This document shows positions 10,607-22,323 of a stretch of 33,203 nt of DNA, piece by piece. The first letter of the stretch is position 1. Each line of letters opens with the position of its first letter. This stretch comes from Mucidula mucida (Eukaryota; Basidiomycota; Agaricomycetes; Agaricales; Physalacriaceae): the NCBI GenBank assembly GCA_015501055.1, contig JADNYV010000378.1, positions 1 to 33,203 on the forward strand, given 5' to 3'. Both the position numbers and the translations under genes were made by a program. Under the pieces are notes generated by a model, which had not been told where the DNA came from, did no database searches, and worked only from the letters and a program-made list of their open reading frames with translations.

Positions 10607-10892
10607 TGTTGGATACAAGCCGGACTTCACGTTCCTTTTGTAATCCCTTATTCCACGGACCCGCACCAATATTCACCGACCCGCTACCGTCGCTACCGTT
10701 CCGCTCCCGTTACCACCGACACCACAATTGTATGTACAGAGTTTACCTAGTTCTTTTTCTTACTTCACGCTACTCTCACTGTCTCCCGAATCCCCATTAG
10801 ATATTCGATTACTTACAGTATATAAGCTACATACTTTTGGTCTATATACTGTGTGCATTCCTCCTCCTCGTCCGAGCTCTTAAGATCCAACA
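10607..10892 (+). repeat. 5' LTR of the copia element
   Basis: The 286-bp terminal repeat begins TGTTGGATAC and ends GATCCAACA, giving short inverted ends. A TATA-like box (TATATAAG) at 10819-10826 is the likely element promoter. Apart from one C/T difference it matches the copy at 15726-16011. Confidence 0.95.
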
Positions 10893-10904
10893 GGTTATGG
10901 GCCC
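10893..10904 (+). other. Primer-binding site, initiator tRNA-Met half-molecule type
   Basis: GGTTATGGGCCC directly follows the 5' LTR. It matches the internal (anticodon-region) initiator Met-tRNA complement used by Drosophila copia, not a tRNA 3' end. This is recalled knowledge of copia priming, and the match is by eye. Confidence 0.75.
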
Positions 10905-10982
10905 CGCCCGTGCCTAATCTATTCATCAGAAGTCTACTCGCTCGCAAATCGTTCCACGTACCTCTTCACGTCGTATCTCGCC

Positions 10983-13900
10983 ATGTCCACCAGCACGAAA
11001 CTCATCGAGTTCTTCGCCCGCGTCCCGCAGTGCAAAGCGGACGGGACGAATTGGACATTCTACCGCGACCGCTTCGTGTTCGCCGCCGAAGCAGCGCAGC
11101 TCGACGACTACCTCGTAGAGACGGCCGCACCACCGTCTGTTCCAGTCCCCGCCGATCCCGTCAATCCCACCAAGGAGGAGACCGACTCCATCAATCGCCA
11201 TCCAGGCGTCGTTCGGCTCTGGAAAGCAAACGAGGCCATCGTGAAGCAAGCTCTGGCTTCGACGATTCCCGACTTGTTGTTCCTAAAAGTAAAGGGGGAG
11301 TCATCAGCAGGGAAGATGTGGAAGAAGGTGAAGGAGGAGTTTGAGAAGAGGTCGAAGATGATGACTGTCGACCTCAGGAGGAAGCTCCAGGAAGAGAGGT
11401 GCCCCGAGAACGGCGACGTTAAGGCTCACCTTTCGAAACTCGAAGCTCTACGCAAAGAGCTTACCGCGATGAGTGCAGACCCCGGCGACGACAATTTCAT
11501 CGCCATCCTGCTCGGTTCCCTCCCCGCATCGTACGACCCCTACCTCGCAGCGCTGACAGCGACATCAGCACTGCTCAGCCAGACCATCACACCCGACGTA
11601 TATGTACGCGGCATCAGCGACGAAGCTGATCGCCGGCGAATCAAGAGTCGCGTCAAAGAAGAAAAGGAGGCCGCGTTCAACGCGAATGGCGGCTCCTCAG
11701 GGCGCGGCAGACGATCCCAAGGCAGCAGACGCAGCAGCACGGTTGAGTGCTATAACTGCCACAAGAAGGGACACATTAAGGCGGAGTGTTGGGCGAAGGG
11801 ATGCGGAAAGGAAGGACAAGGCCCGAGAGGAAAGGGCAAGGGACGGGCGTCGGCGAATAAGGCCGACGACAACGATGATGGTGTGTGGTACGCGCACACA
11901 GGCTCAGAGTCAGGAGACTCCGACGAGGATTGGCGCGACCTTACAGAAATGAACCTCGGCGGCTACGATGAGCCGTGGTCTGAATATCCGCGCGACGAGG
12001 GAGAAGAGAGGTTGGAAGGATTGGCGGGTCTGTACCTCAACGACGAGGTAGCCCAGCCATATGCGGAGGTGCCGGAGAGCACGCTCAAAGCTGCAGAAGC
12101 AGCACTATCCACTTCTATCCCCGACGAGACCAACTCGGAGTCAGACTACGACTCCATGCTGCCACTCCTCAAGACGTCTGACTCAGAGTCAGAGAACGAC
12201 GACGACCTCCCAACGCTGTTGAGCGTAGCAAGTACATCAGATTACTCTGATGAGGGGGAGTATTCCATGGTTGATGAAGAGGGCATTGAAAATTTTAGCG
12301 AATTCGATCCAGGCGAGGAAATTCCCGAGCTTGAAGACTGGTCAGATGTCGAAGCAGAAGAGGAAGCATACACACGTACCTTCGACACAGTATTCCTCGC
12401 CGCCGCCGCCACGCTCCCAAACGACCCCGAAGTCGATATCTACGACTCAGGCGCATCTCGCCACATGACCCCCTACCGCCGTCGCCTCTTCAATTACACA
12501 TCCATCGAACCCAAATCCATCACGGCAGCCGACAAAGGAAAATTCCAGGCTATTGGAAAAGGAGACATGCACGTCTACCTTCCTGGAAGAGCTGGTGAGA
12601 GGACGCGAATCCTAGTTCGCGACGTCCTATTCGCACCACAGTTGGGCGTGTCGTTACTCTCCGTCTCGAAGATCACTGCTGCCGGGTATGGAATGTTATT
12701 CCGCGGCTCCGAGTGCCGCATCTATGGTCCCAAGGACAAGCTACTAGGAAAGATACCTGTGAAAGGAGGCCTTTATCGAACAGAAACAGACACACCTCGC
12801 GCGAACGCCGCCCACGACACCCCCATCTCCGTATCCCTCAATGACCTCCATCAGATGATGGGTCATATCGCGCCTGACGCAGCGAAGCGTCTCGTAAAGG
12901 AACACATGGTCGAAGGAATTGTCCTCGACGAATCAAAACCACCGCCAAAATCCTGTGACTCCTGCGAGTACGGGAAGAAGACGCGCAAACCTGTCAAGAA
13001 GGTCAGCGAGCGCGCGCGTGCCAAGGAACTCGGCGAACTTATTCATTCGGACCTATGGGGTCCCTCTCCAATTCGGACTCCTCAACATAAGGAGTATTAT
13101 GTGTCGTACACGGACGATCACACGCGCTATTCAGCCATATTTCTTGTGCGCCAGAAAAGCGAAACCTTCGAAACCTACCAGCAATACGAGGCATGGTTGA
13201 GCACCCAGCATTCGGCGAAAATCAAGGAATTACATACCGACAAGGGCGGCGAATATAGCAGCGACGAGTTCAAAGCTCATCTCGCAGCACAAGGAACCAA
13301 GCGCACTACCACGGTCCACGACACACCCGAACACAACGGCATTGCAGAGCGACTGAACCGGACATGTCTCGAAAAAGTCCGCGCCATGCTCCATGCCTCG
13401 GGACTACCCAAAAATCTATGGGGCGAAGCGCTGAAACACGCTGTCTGGTTGAAGAACCAGACGTCGACGCGTGCACTTGACGGCAAGACGCCGTATGAGA
13501 TGCTTCATGGAGAGAAGCCGAATCTTCGAGACCTGCACAAATTTGGGTGCAAGGTCTGGGTTCACGACGCGAAGGGATCCAAGCTTGACGGACGTGCTCG
13601 TGTTGGTCGCTGGCTGGGTTTTGACAGCGAGACCAGTGGACATCGAATTTACTGGGAGGATAATCGAACAGTTGGAGTCGAACGAAGCGTCAAATTCGAC
13701 GAGAGAGAGGACACAAGAGTACAAGAGAGTATGCTGAATGAGGGGGAGAATAAGGAAGAAGGCATTCAGCCAACTTCCAGCGTTAAAAACGCGAAAAACA
13801 TACCTAATCCCGCTTCTGTACCTCTCCCGCCGTCGCCAGCACCCACTACGCCGCCTTCCAGCACGCCTAGTCCAACGTCGTCTCCCAACCCATCTCCACC

Positions 13901-15718
13901 CGCACCCGACACCTCCCAGCTGCCAGACTTCCTTGGCGGCTTGCTCCAGCGCGAAGGACTTGACCCAGCAAATATCCGCGAGGGCAAACATGCTCGAAAG
14001 CCGTCACACAAGGCCCAAGAAATGGCCGAGTCGTCCAAACCGTTGCGAGCGTCGTCTACAGCATTGCCCGAGGCCGGCTACGTTGAAATGCCAGGAGAGC
14101 AGCTGGAAATGGCCATGGCCGCTGCCATAGCAGAGTCTGAGGCCATTGAGCCCGTGTTTGAAGAAGCAAAACGACGCGCAGACTGGCCATCATGGCGAAA
14201 AGCAATCGAGGAAGAATTGCGGACGCTTACGCAAGCGGGCACATGGGAAATCGTGCCTCGCCCGACGGATCGGAATGTCATCGGATTCAAGTGGGTCCTC
14301 CGAATCAAGAAGAAGGCCGGAGGAGTCATCGACAAATATAAGGCTCGCCTTGTCGCGCAAGGCTTCACACAAGTCGAAGGAGTCGACTACTTCGTCACTT
14401 TCGCACCTGTTGCCAAACTCGCGTCACTCCGGATCATTCTCGCCATCGCCGCACGTAACGATTGGGATATCAATGTTTTTGACTTTCACGGCGCGTTCTT
14501 GAACGGAGAATTTGACGATGAAGAAGAGCTGTATATGGAACAGCCTCCGGATTTTGAATTCGCGGATCGACGTCAATATGTTCTTCGTCTACGTAAGACA
14601 ATTTACGGTCTCAAGCAGAGTTCTCGTAAGTGGTATGAGAAGCTCACCGCCGCTCTCGCCACACTCGGATTTACAGCACTCGAGAAGGACCACGCGGTAT
14701 TCAGACTCGTCACCGGCTCGGACATCATCATTCTCGCGATCCACGTCGACGACTGCACCATTACGGGCAGTTCAACCTCCCTCATCATCGAAATTCAGGA
14801 CCGCATCGCGCAGCTGTTCAAGATAACACTGCTTGGTCCAATCAGCTGGCTTTTGGGCATGGAGATTATACGCGACAGACAGGCCAGGTCTATTTCCATC
14901 AATCAGACCTCTTACATTGATTCCGTGCTACAGCGCTTCAATATGGAAGACTGTAAGCCGGCAGCCGTACCTATGGATCCAAACATGCAACTTTCACGCG
15001 ACCAATGTCCACCGACGCGCTCGAGATCGCTGAGATACAGCGACATCCTTACAGAGGAGTTGTCGGATCACTGATCTGGATCACGACTGGCACACGTCCC
15101 GACTTGGCTTACGCGGCCACCATCCTCTCCCGATTTAACGACAACCCCGGACTGGTACACTGGCACGCAGCAAAACGTGCACTGCAGTATCTCAAGGGTA
15201 CTCGCAGCTGGAGGCTCACCTTTGGAGGAGAAGGATCAGGCAGAGGATTAGAAGGATATGCTGATGCAGACGGAATGTCTTTGGAAAATCGCAAGGCGAT
15301 TTCCGGGTACGCTTTTCTTATAGACGGCGGTGCTGTTTCCTGGTCGTCTAAACAACAGGACATCGTTGCGCTCTCAACCACTGAGGCCGAATACATCGCG
15401 CTCACATATGCCGGCAAGGAAGCCATGTGGACGCGTCAATTTATTTCAGAGCTGTTTGCACCCCTCACCGATCCCATCACCATCCACGACGACAACCAGT
15501 CAGCACTCGCCCTTGCACACGCTGAACTTGGTCAATTTCACGCCCGCACGAAGCACATCGACATCCGGTACCACTTCATACGGTACGCGATCGCCAACGG
15601 AGACATCCAGCTCGTCTACTGTCCCACGGACGACATGCTCGCGGATACTCTCACCAAAGCCCTTCCCAGTGCGAAGGCCAAACACTTTGCTCGAAGCCTT
15701 GGACTTGTTCCGGCTTGA
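10983..15718 (+). CDS. copia gag-pol polyprotein, frameshifted between RT and RNase H
   Basis: The first frame (10983-15074, 1,363 codons) holds a Gag region, a CCHC knuckle (C256-x2-C-x4-H-x4-C269), an aspartic-protease motif DSGAS (D488), integrase HHCC (H623, H628, C658, C661) and D690, D753, E789 with 35 residues between the last two. RT follows, with FDFHGAFLNG and HVDD (D1256, D1257). Near 15008 one base appears to be missing. RNase H continues in another frame (from 15005, stop 15718) with YADADG, STTEAEY and HIDIRYH. Gag and Pol share one frame with no programmed shift between them, as in Drosophila copia. About 170 acidic Ser/Asp/Glu-rich residues lie between the knuckle and the protease. 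As read, RT would end without RNase H. Confidence 0.93.
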
Positions 15719-15725
15719 GGGGGAG
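15716..15725 (+). other. Polypurine tract
   Basis: The purine run TGAGGGGGAG abuts the 3' LTR start (TGTTGG at 15726) and overlaps the gag-pol stop codon. This is the expected plus-strand priming site. Confidence 0.8.
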
Positions 15726-16011
15726 TGTTGGATACAAGCCGGACTTCACGTTCCTTTTGTAATCCCTTATTCCACGGACCCGCACCAATATTCACCGACC
15801 CGCTACCGTCGCTACCGTTCCGCTCCCGTTACCACCGACACCACAATTGTATGTACAGAGTTTACCTAGTTCTTTTTCTTACTTCACGCTACTCTCACTG
15901 TCTCCCGAATCCCCATTAGATATTCGATTACTTACAGTATATAAGCTACATACTTTTGGTCTATATACTGTGTGCATTCCTCTTCCTCGTCCGAGCTCTT
16001 AAGATCCAACA
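15726..16011 (+). repeat. 3' LTR of the copia element
   Basis: 286 bp, the same length and ends as the 5' LTR, with one visible substitution. Its TATA-like box is at 15938-15945 and faces the downstream DNA. The following base (16012) starts flanking sequence unrelated to the SDR gene on the other side. Confidence 0.95.
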
Positions 16012-16395
16012 CATGATGGGACAAATCCCGACACAATTTGCGTCCCTCAAGAGAATCAAAGGCAAATATCGTCGTTGACACGTCTGAGGGCATTGGAAAG
16101 AAAGGCGGCGACGCGCTAATTTAATTTTTGATGCTAAGGTAAGCCGGTCACATGAGATGCACATGATGCAAAAGTTGAGCTCCGTACTCGGCCATGCGAA
16201 TGAAACTAGACTACCATGTCGTAGTACTACAATAACAATAATCACGAACATTCGTCGATGTAACTCCCAAGTACTTTGTATTATGCAGAATGTAATAAAT
16301 TAAGGACCACTTCCTCATGAACGTTTATCTTACGATTTTACATTACAAAGTCTTTCGTGAAGAAACATGCTAAAAATTGATTTGACCCCATTGAA

Positions 16396-17250
16396 TCATG
16401 CCCAACCTGGAACACAGATGTTCAAACCGTGAACGAAACGATCATACAGGACGTACCAATAACGCCACAAGCCGAGCGCGCCCCCGAGTTTCCGTTAAGG
16501 AGCGACTCCGCATTTCCTCCCTTTCCGAGGTCATCAGTACCAGCGTGAATCACCAAAGCGCGTCTTGTAGGAAGGTTAGAGCACTCTCTGACAAGTGAAA
16601 TGGTTGTACCCGTAAATGCTGAGCTCGCCGAACAAAGTTAGCTCAGTAACCGTCAGTTCGGTCTTTGCATTTCCATTCGAGTCCGTTTGAAGGTTCCCCA
16701 AATCACCGACGTGTCGAATTTTGGCATCTGGTGCGCCATGAGTCAGATTGAAGGGATTAAAGTGCCCGCCAGCAGATGTGCAACCATCTGTAAGATTGCC
16801 GGACTCGCTACAAGAAATGTCACGCCACCAATCATCGGAGAAACGTGGCCGCGTACTGGACATGCCACCCGCGAAGCGCATTGGGGTCAAGACCTGTCAA
16901 GTCCGCCTTGATGTATATCAAGGCGTCTGGTTTCTCTTGCTCGAAGACTACCGTGCCTTTAACGCTGGAATTACCACTGACGTATACGACGGCCTGGACA
17001 TACAGTATTAGCCGAATTCAGTGTGGCGGACACATTGGGCATACCGTTCGTGGGTCACAGTCCTCCTTGTCGTCGGTCCTTCCAAAGAACATGAGGCGCT
17101 GTCATTTCTAAGGCAATAAAGCAAGAACATACCTCGCGAAATTTCTGGAGACATACGTCAACACCAACTGAGTAGGAAAGTTGAAGGATATACTCACCTT
17201 GCATTGACGAACGCGATAGCGACGAGAAGAGAAGCAAAGGTAAACTTCAT
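16396..17250 (-). CDS. Secreted Cu/Zn superoxide dismutase
   Basis: Seven exons on the minus strand: 17198-17250, 17133-17144, 17045-17078, 16857-16993, 16610-16807, 16457-16563, 16396-16406. They total 552 nt (183 aa). The start [17 protein letters not shown] is a signal peptide, so the enzyme acts outside the cell or in the wall, converting superoxide to peroxide and oxygen. Metal ligands are all present: GWHVH (H77, H79), GGHFNP (H94), THGAP (H102), RHVGD (H111, D114) and VIHAGTDD (H151). The disulfide pair C88/C177 and active-site Arg174 ([10 protein letters not shown]) are also there, and the protein ends VIGWA. The second exon is only 12 nt and is the least certain part. The alternative is a single long first intron giving a slightly shorter linker. 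A TATA-like box lies 64-69 bp upstream of the ATG. Confidence 0.88.
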
Positions 17251-17313
17251 GGCCGCGGGTACTTGGAGCGAGAGGGAGCAGAGGCGGAAGGATCGCTGTC
17301 CTTGTCAGTGAGT

Positions 17314-17319
17314 CTTATA
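17314..17319 (-). promoter_or_regulatory. TATA-box candidate for the SOD gene
   Basis: TATAAG on the minus strand, 64-69 bp upstream of the SOD ATG at 17250. It is a position and sequence match only. Confidence 0.4.
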
Positions 17320-18640
17320 GTGCTTTCATCGTTACCTAACCCAGATCCCGAGATTGAGTTTCGCGCGGAGATGCCTTGACGTCAGGAGTGATTCAAGCTG
17401 GTTTGCCTCTGAGTGTCCAACAGCCGGCGGGTGAGACACGTGTACATCGAGCGCAAAAATGGCTAGCGGTTTCGTCTGATAGCATGAGTGAAGGAATCGA
17501 GCCTTCAATACTAGCTAAATCATGCAAGTCAGTGGGAAAAACGTGCACGATAACGTGTCAGTGGCGTGTATTCGCTTTGTTCGAGAAAACAACAATGAGA
17601 CCACGGTGCAGCAACAAGGCTCCTTCGACTAAAGCTCATTTCGAACACGCTGGCAATCCGATTAGGACACGACGCGAGCGCAACATGTTTCCGCCACTCA
17701 CTGACACGCCGACTGCACAATTGAATTGACTCAAACACCAGGCATCTACTCTCATGCGTAGTATGATCAAACACTCACCAAGACATCGCTCACAAGGCGA
17801 GGCGAAACTCAAGTGAACCAACGTCCTGGGCATGGGAAGTTCACAAAGCCCTATCACTGGTAGGCAAAGGCGCGGTCACCTGCTTGGAGTAATGAGTCTC
17901 AATTAATAACATTGCTGCACTTGACTTCGCATGGGATCTACCTGACAGCACGAACTTTCCGCAGGGAATCGATCTGCTACAACGTGAACTGGTGCGTGTG
18001 GGGGAAGTGAGGATGGAAGCGCACACCAGCTGGTCTGGATGTCTGGAGACGATCGCATTCGCGGAAAGAGAAGATACAGTTATTGCTACGCCATGAGCGG
18101 AGCCTACTGTAATCTGGTCTTTTCGGGTACCTGGCAAGAAGACTGTCAAGGTAAACCGAACACGGAGGCGTCATTGTGATGGCAGATCCGTACTTCAAGG
18201 AGAATGGCGCAGATAGGCGCGGGAAACGGCGGCTTGTCACCGAGTGGTACCTGTATAGACCTGTATTCATTGATTCGACATTTGCTTAAGCATTGATGAA
18301 TCAAAGTAGAGACAGCCATTGAAGCCCAAGCCAGGATTGCCGCTCACTCCTCTATCAATCAGATTCATACAGTGTACACGTACCTCTGCCCATCCATATA
18401 TGGAACTCAAACCTCTGTTTGTAGGCTTTCTAGAAGCTTTCAGCGCCAACTCAACCTTAAAGTCAACGGACCGAGTGCAACCGCGTGAGGCGGGACTAAA
18501 CAGGTCTTTCGGGTGCCTGGCTGTCACCCTACGTTCGACGCGAGATAATCGGCTAAGCATTTCGGATGACGCCATCCGTTGAGGACGGATTTTGACACCC
18601 GCCGTTCCCGTAGTTGTTGTTCATAGCCTTCGTAAATAAA
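17320..18640. other. Intergenic region, no gene recognised
   Basis: Short open frames occur on both strands (for example 17841-18149 and 18267-18575, both minus), but none shows a known motif or a consistent exon chain. GC content and composition do not differ obviously from neighbouring non-coding DNA. It may hold the diverged 5' part of the repeat that follows. Confidence 0.4.
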
Positions 18641-18978
18641 TATGGGTTATGTGACTGCCACTTTATCACTGTTGCTTTCTCACCTCACCGGATATGTGTC
18701 AAGGGCGTCCTCGGAAGCGTTGGCGTCGGGCGATATGGAGCGTAGCTTTGGTTACCGTTCAAGAAACGGTGAGATTTACGACATGGAGTATAACTTATGG
18801 GCTCGATGCGCGCTGTGCACGGAGGGCTGGCAAGCGGGGACCGCTCAAAGCCTTGGATACAGTCTGTTCTGTAGAGTGTATCTAATGTTTTCAGTTATCT
18901 CTGTATTCCTGTCGTCATCTCCATAGAATGCACATATCTGCATTGCTCAACCCCGCCCCTGATTAAGAGGCAGCTGGA

Positions 18979-21900
18979 TTGCCGCGTTCGACTGGTCGGC
19001 CCCTCAACAATGCATCAAACTTGTCGGTCAAAATCCCAATCCCCGCAGACTTAGCGAACCTATCTACCGGAAATTCTACTCCTTCCCGAGTGTATCATGA
19101 GGTGGAGGCCACCAGCCGTACCACTCTTTCACGGCTATATGTATATGACGCGCTGGATGCATATGTAGACTTGCCAGAGACAGGTTGGTCTCAGCCAATT
19201 GGGTACTTGTTTTGCATGGACATGCACAATTGGTACAACCCAATGCTTGACTTCGCCTACTCTCGTGGCCCTCCTTCGGGCCGCACTGTGTCTGGTCAAG
19301 TTGACGAGTCCTGTACTCTATATGTCAATGAGCAAACACATCTTGATGTTCCATGTAAAGAACATCACTATACCTGTAAGCAACCAAGATTCAGCCCTTG
19401 TCAAACCTCAACTCACAATACTACAGGTCAAGGCTCAAAGCTTTGCCCACTGGCGGATCAGAGTACTCTCTGCAAGCCTTACACAAGAGCTACTCGTGAG
19501 GACGTGTCTACTTGACTAGCACTTGATTGAGAAAGTCGCGCTGCACCCTCTTTACCCAAAGCAATCATTTTTAGGAAAACAGCTGCACTTTTAGCCGCTA
19601 TTAGACGACGTGGATGCTGTGCAGCCCATAACGAGATTGTTCAGCTGTCTGCCTCAGAACAATTTGCAGTTGATTTTGTTAAGGCTCATAATGATCGAAT
19701 TTGTCGCGGCTACAAGTCCAGCGCTCAATACTGTGAAGGCCGAATCATTATGGCAGAACTTCAAGACGAGACTCCAATCTTGACGTGCGCTTGTCCTCAG
19801 TTACCTGTCCTACTTACTGATCAATGCTTAGCTGCGAACAGTACTGCCCGAAGACAAATCACGACCATTTCTGGATGGTCATCAATGACTCCTATGACAT
19901 GGAGTACTTGAAGGCAGTGTTGGAGGAAGATGATGAAGAAATAACGTGTATTGAAACTGAGGCTGAATCTGCAGGATTTGGCCCTTTGGCTACTTGTTCT
20001 ACAGTCACAAATTTCTCTTCAAAGCGAGTTGTATGCCGTCAGTCAAAACTCTATTGCTTATCACTTAGTCTTATTGTGTTTACAGCCTTTAATCATTGGG
20101 ACTCGAATGGTTGACTGTACCAGCCTGAAATGGTTCACGTTCCTTGTCGGGTGAAATTTTGAATGTGGGAGCCGACTACAGAGTATCGCTCCAGATACCC
20201 ATTCACTGGTGACTGTTCGTGGTGTGCACGAACACCCTGTTCCTCTTCCTCAAAAAACACCCCCGCACCTTCAAAACATACTCTTTGATCTTTTTCAAAA
20301 GACAGGTCCTGATCTTGCAGGTCTGACTGCTCATCGATTCCTTTGCCACCCTGTTCTCCTTAGTTTCTTAAAGGATATCTTTCCAGCAGCAATTTTGTCG
20401 AGTCTTGCTGATCTTCATGTTTCTTTGGCCAACTGTGCACATTTGTGTATGTATATTGAACAAGTGAAGAAAGGATTTTATTCATTTGGCACTGGTTGGA
20501 AAGGCGAGCCTTCATTTCCATACTCACTACACTATCTCTGATTAGTCTTCTAGGAATTGTTTATCTGAAAGCTCAGCAGGACAAACACCTTCCGGTAGAA
20601 GAAAGATACATCCGGAGGATCATTGAGCTTGATTCCTCTACCGGTGAAGAGTACACGGACAACAAGGACCACGAACAGGAATTACTCAAAATAGTACTTT
20701 GTATGTATGCAGCAGGAAGCCGTCGCCTACTGCAGGCGTCCTTCGTTTAGAGTGATATTGCTTTTAAGCAAGTTGTTGGCTTTCAGGAATTTGAGCTCGC
20801 TGGATGGGAGTCTCAGTCTCATCAGAGTGAGTAACTTATCAGATTTTTGCTCCATTTCTCAGTAAAATAACTCAGGCATTACTTTCTGTCGTGCATTCGT
20901 CACCTCTGAGACAGCGGAGGCTCATCTTCGACTATACAAAGAAATTGACAACGTTCTCAAAGAGGATTGTGGGGAGCGTCTCAAATTCTATCACCTTCAT
21001 GCGTCAAGCGTGAATGATTTTCTTGGGATGATCCTCTTATGGACGGGCGATCACCATCCCAGGCAAGCAAAAGGTGGGTTGTGTCCTATAGATGATAATA
21101 GTACCTAGACCTAACAACCTCACTTAGGGCTAGGGCTCTTCCTCCAGAGAAAAGTGCAGCTACTGCCTTGGCGTCGAGACCTTGCTAACTCATCCCAGCT
21201 AGTTTCTTAACTGTCTCTCTACGAACACCTGCACCACCTTTTTTGTGCTTGTGAAGTTCACTACTTCCGCAACATTTGTGCGCGCCCAGTTAGCGAAGAG
21301 GTCAGGGACCTCATGCGGAGCCTTGCATGTTTTAAGCATGTGGACTTAGATGGCACAATAGCCAAGATCTAGCAGTTAGGCGGAAAACCAGGTCGCGGTA
21401 AGGGCTTGTTAATCTTTAAATTGGGTTCGCGCTCTAAGACACTGCCAGATTGGGCTAAGAACAAGCTAGACAATGTGTTCGTCCTCCCTGGCATCTGCTG
21501 GGAGCGAAGTGCAGTGCATCAAGACATCTGGATGGTGGGGCCCCGGCATACCAATAATGTGGAAATCACTCATTTTGATGTCAACGAGGAAGGAAGGTGG
21601 TGTATGCTGGTTAGAGGCCTTGAGAAATCTAGATGTTACAACCATATGAAGCTGTTAGCACTTCAGGTGTGTCCCAGGCAGCAGCAGCGAGTCACAGTGT
21701 ACTGAATCAAATTCCAGGCTCATGACGCCCATGGTATTTGCCCTTCTTACTGTGCAGGGCACCCCACCGAGAATACCATCGAGGTGTTGCATAGAAAATG
21801 TAAGTGCCGGTGGGCGTGGCTGGACGAAACTGACCCCTTCCATAGTTGTGAATCGTCATAAACAGTTTGAAGCTGAGGACACGAAGATTGTAGCGCACAA

Positions 21901-22140
21901 TGACCGGTGTCAAGTGCTTTGGGATAAGTACACGGATACATGCAGGAAGCGAGACGAGATGCGACAGATCTGCCAGGAGAAAACTCATCTCAAAACATAC
22001 CAGCAGAAATGGTCAATGGTCAACAAAGCAGTCCAGCACACTTATGACGTCATGGTGAAAGAACTGGCATTGGGAGAGGCTCTCGACCTCGGTTCGCATA
22101 AAATACCCATACATACTTCTGTAGACACTTTGCAGAGGTA
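18979..22140 (+). pseudogene. Decayed copy of a high-copy agaricomycete transposon-type protein gene
   Basis: A broken coding region in several frames. Blocks in order are EVEATSRTTLSRLYVYDALD and PIGYLFCMDMHNWYNP (about 19.1-19.25 kb); an in-frame intron (19376-19426); KTAALLAAIRRRGC (19.6 kb); SYDMEYLKAVLEEDDEE (19.9 kb); HEHPVPLPQKTPPHL (20.2 kb); GIVYLKAQQDKHLP (20.55 kb); ITFCRAFVTSETAEAHL and FYHLHASS (20.9-21.0 kb); CACEVHYFRNI (21.25 kb); GICWERSAV, TNNVEITHFDVNEEG (21.5 kb); and a coiled-coil C-terminus. I recall this architecture as a protein repeated in very many copies in mushroom genomes and presumed transposon-encoded. I cannot name its superfamily. Stops at 19513 and 20748, the TAG near 21370 and frame changes make it non-functional. 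It abuts the broken PPP4R1-like gene. Confidence 0.65.
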
Positions 22141-22323
22141 GCTATCTGGAGTGATACAAACAAAATACAGCAGTCTATTGACTTGTAGCATTTGTGGGGT
22201 GCGGGATAATGATACACATATCAGAGGGCAAGCCCGATCCTGATAGAACGAAGAAAGCTTGTCAATTTTATCACAATCAAAGGGCTGTTGGCTCCGTAGA
22301 TTAGGTTGTCTACCGATAAACAT

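Larger units (their letters stand above)
10607..16011 (+). mobile_element. Ty1/copia LTR retrotransposon, full length
   Basis: Two 286-bp LTRs (TGTTGG...CCAACA) flank a primer-binding site, one long gag-pol frame in copia order (gag, protease, integrase, RT, RNase H) and a polypurine tract. The LTRs differ at one base that I could find (C versus T in CCTCCTCC/CCTCTTCC near their 3' ends), which implies a young copy. Two things argue against an intact insertion. The pol frame is shifted near 15008, and the 5-bp flanks differ (GTGAA upstream, CATGA downstream), so there is no target-site duplication. The left flank is an SDR gene and the right flank is unrelated DNA leading to a SOD gene. Confidence 0.93.

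Noticed and set aside
14990..15080. Programmed ribosomal frameshift in the copia element
   Set aside because: Such shifts occur between gag and pol. Here the shift is between RT and RNase H, there is no recognisable slippery site, and gag-pol is already one frame.
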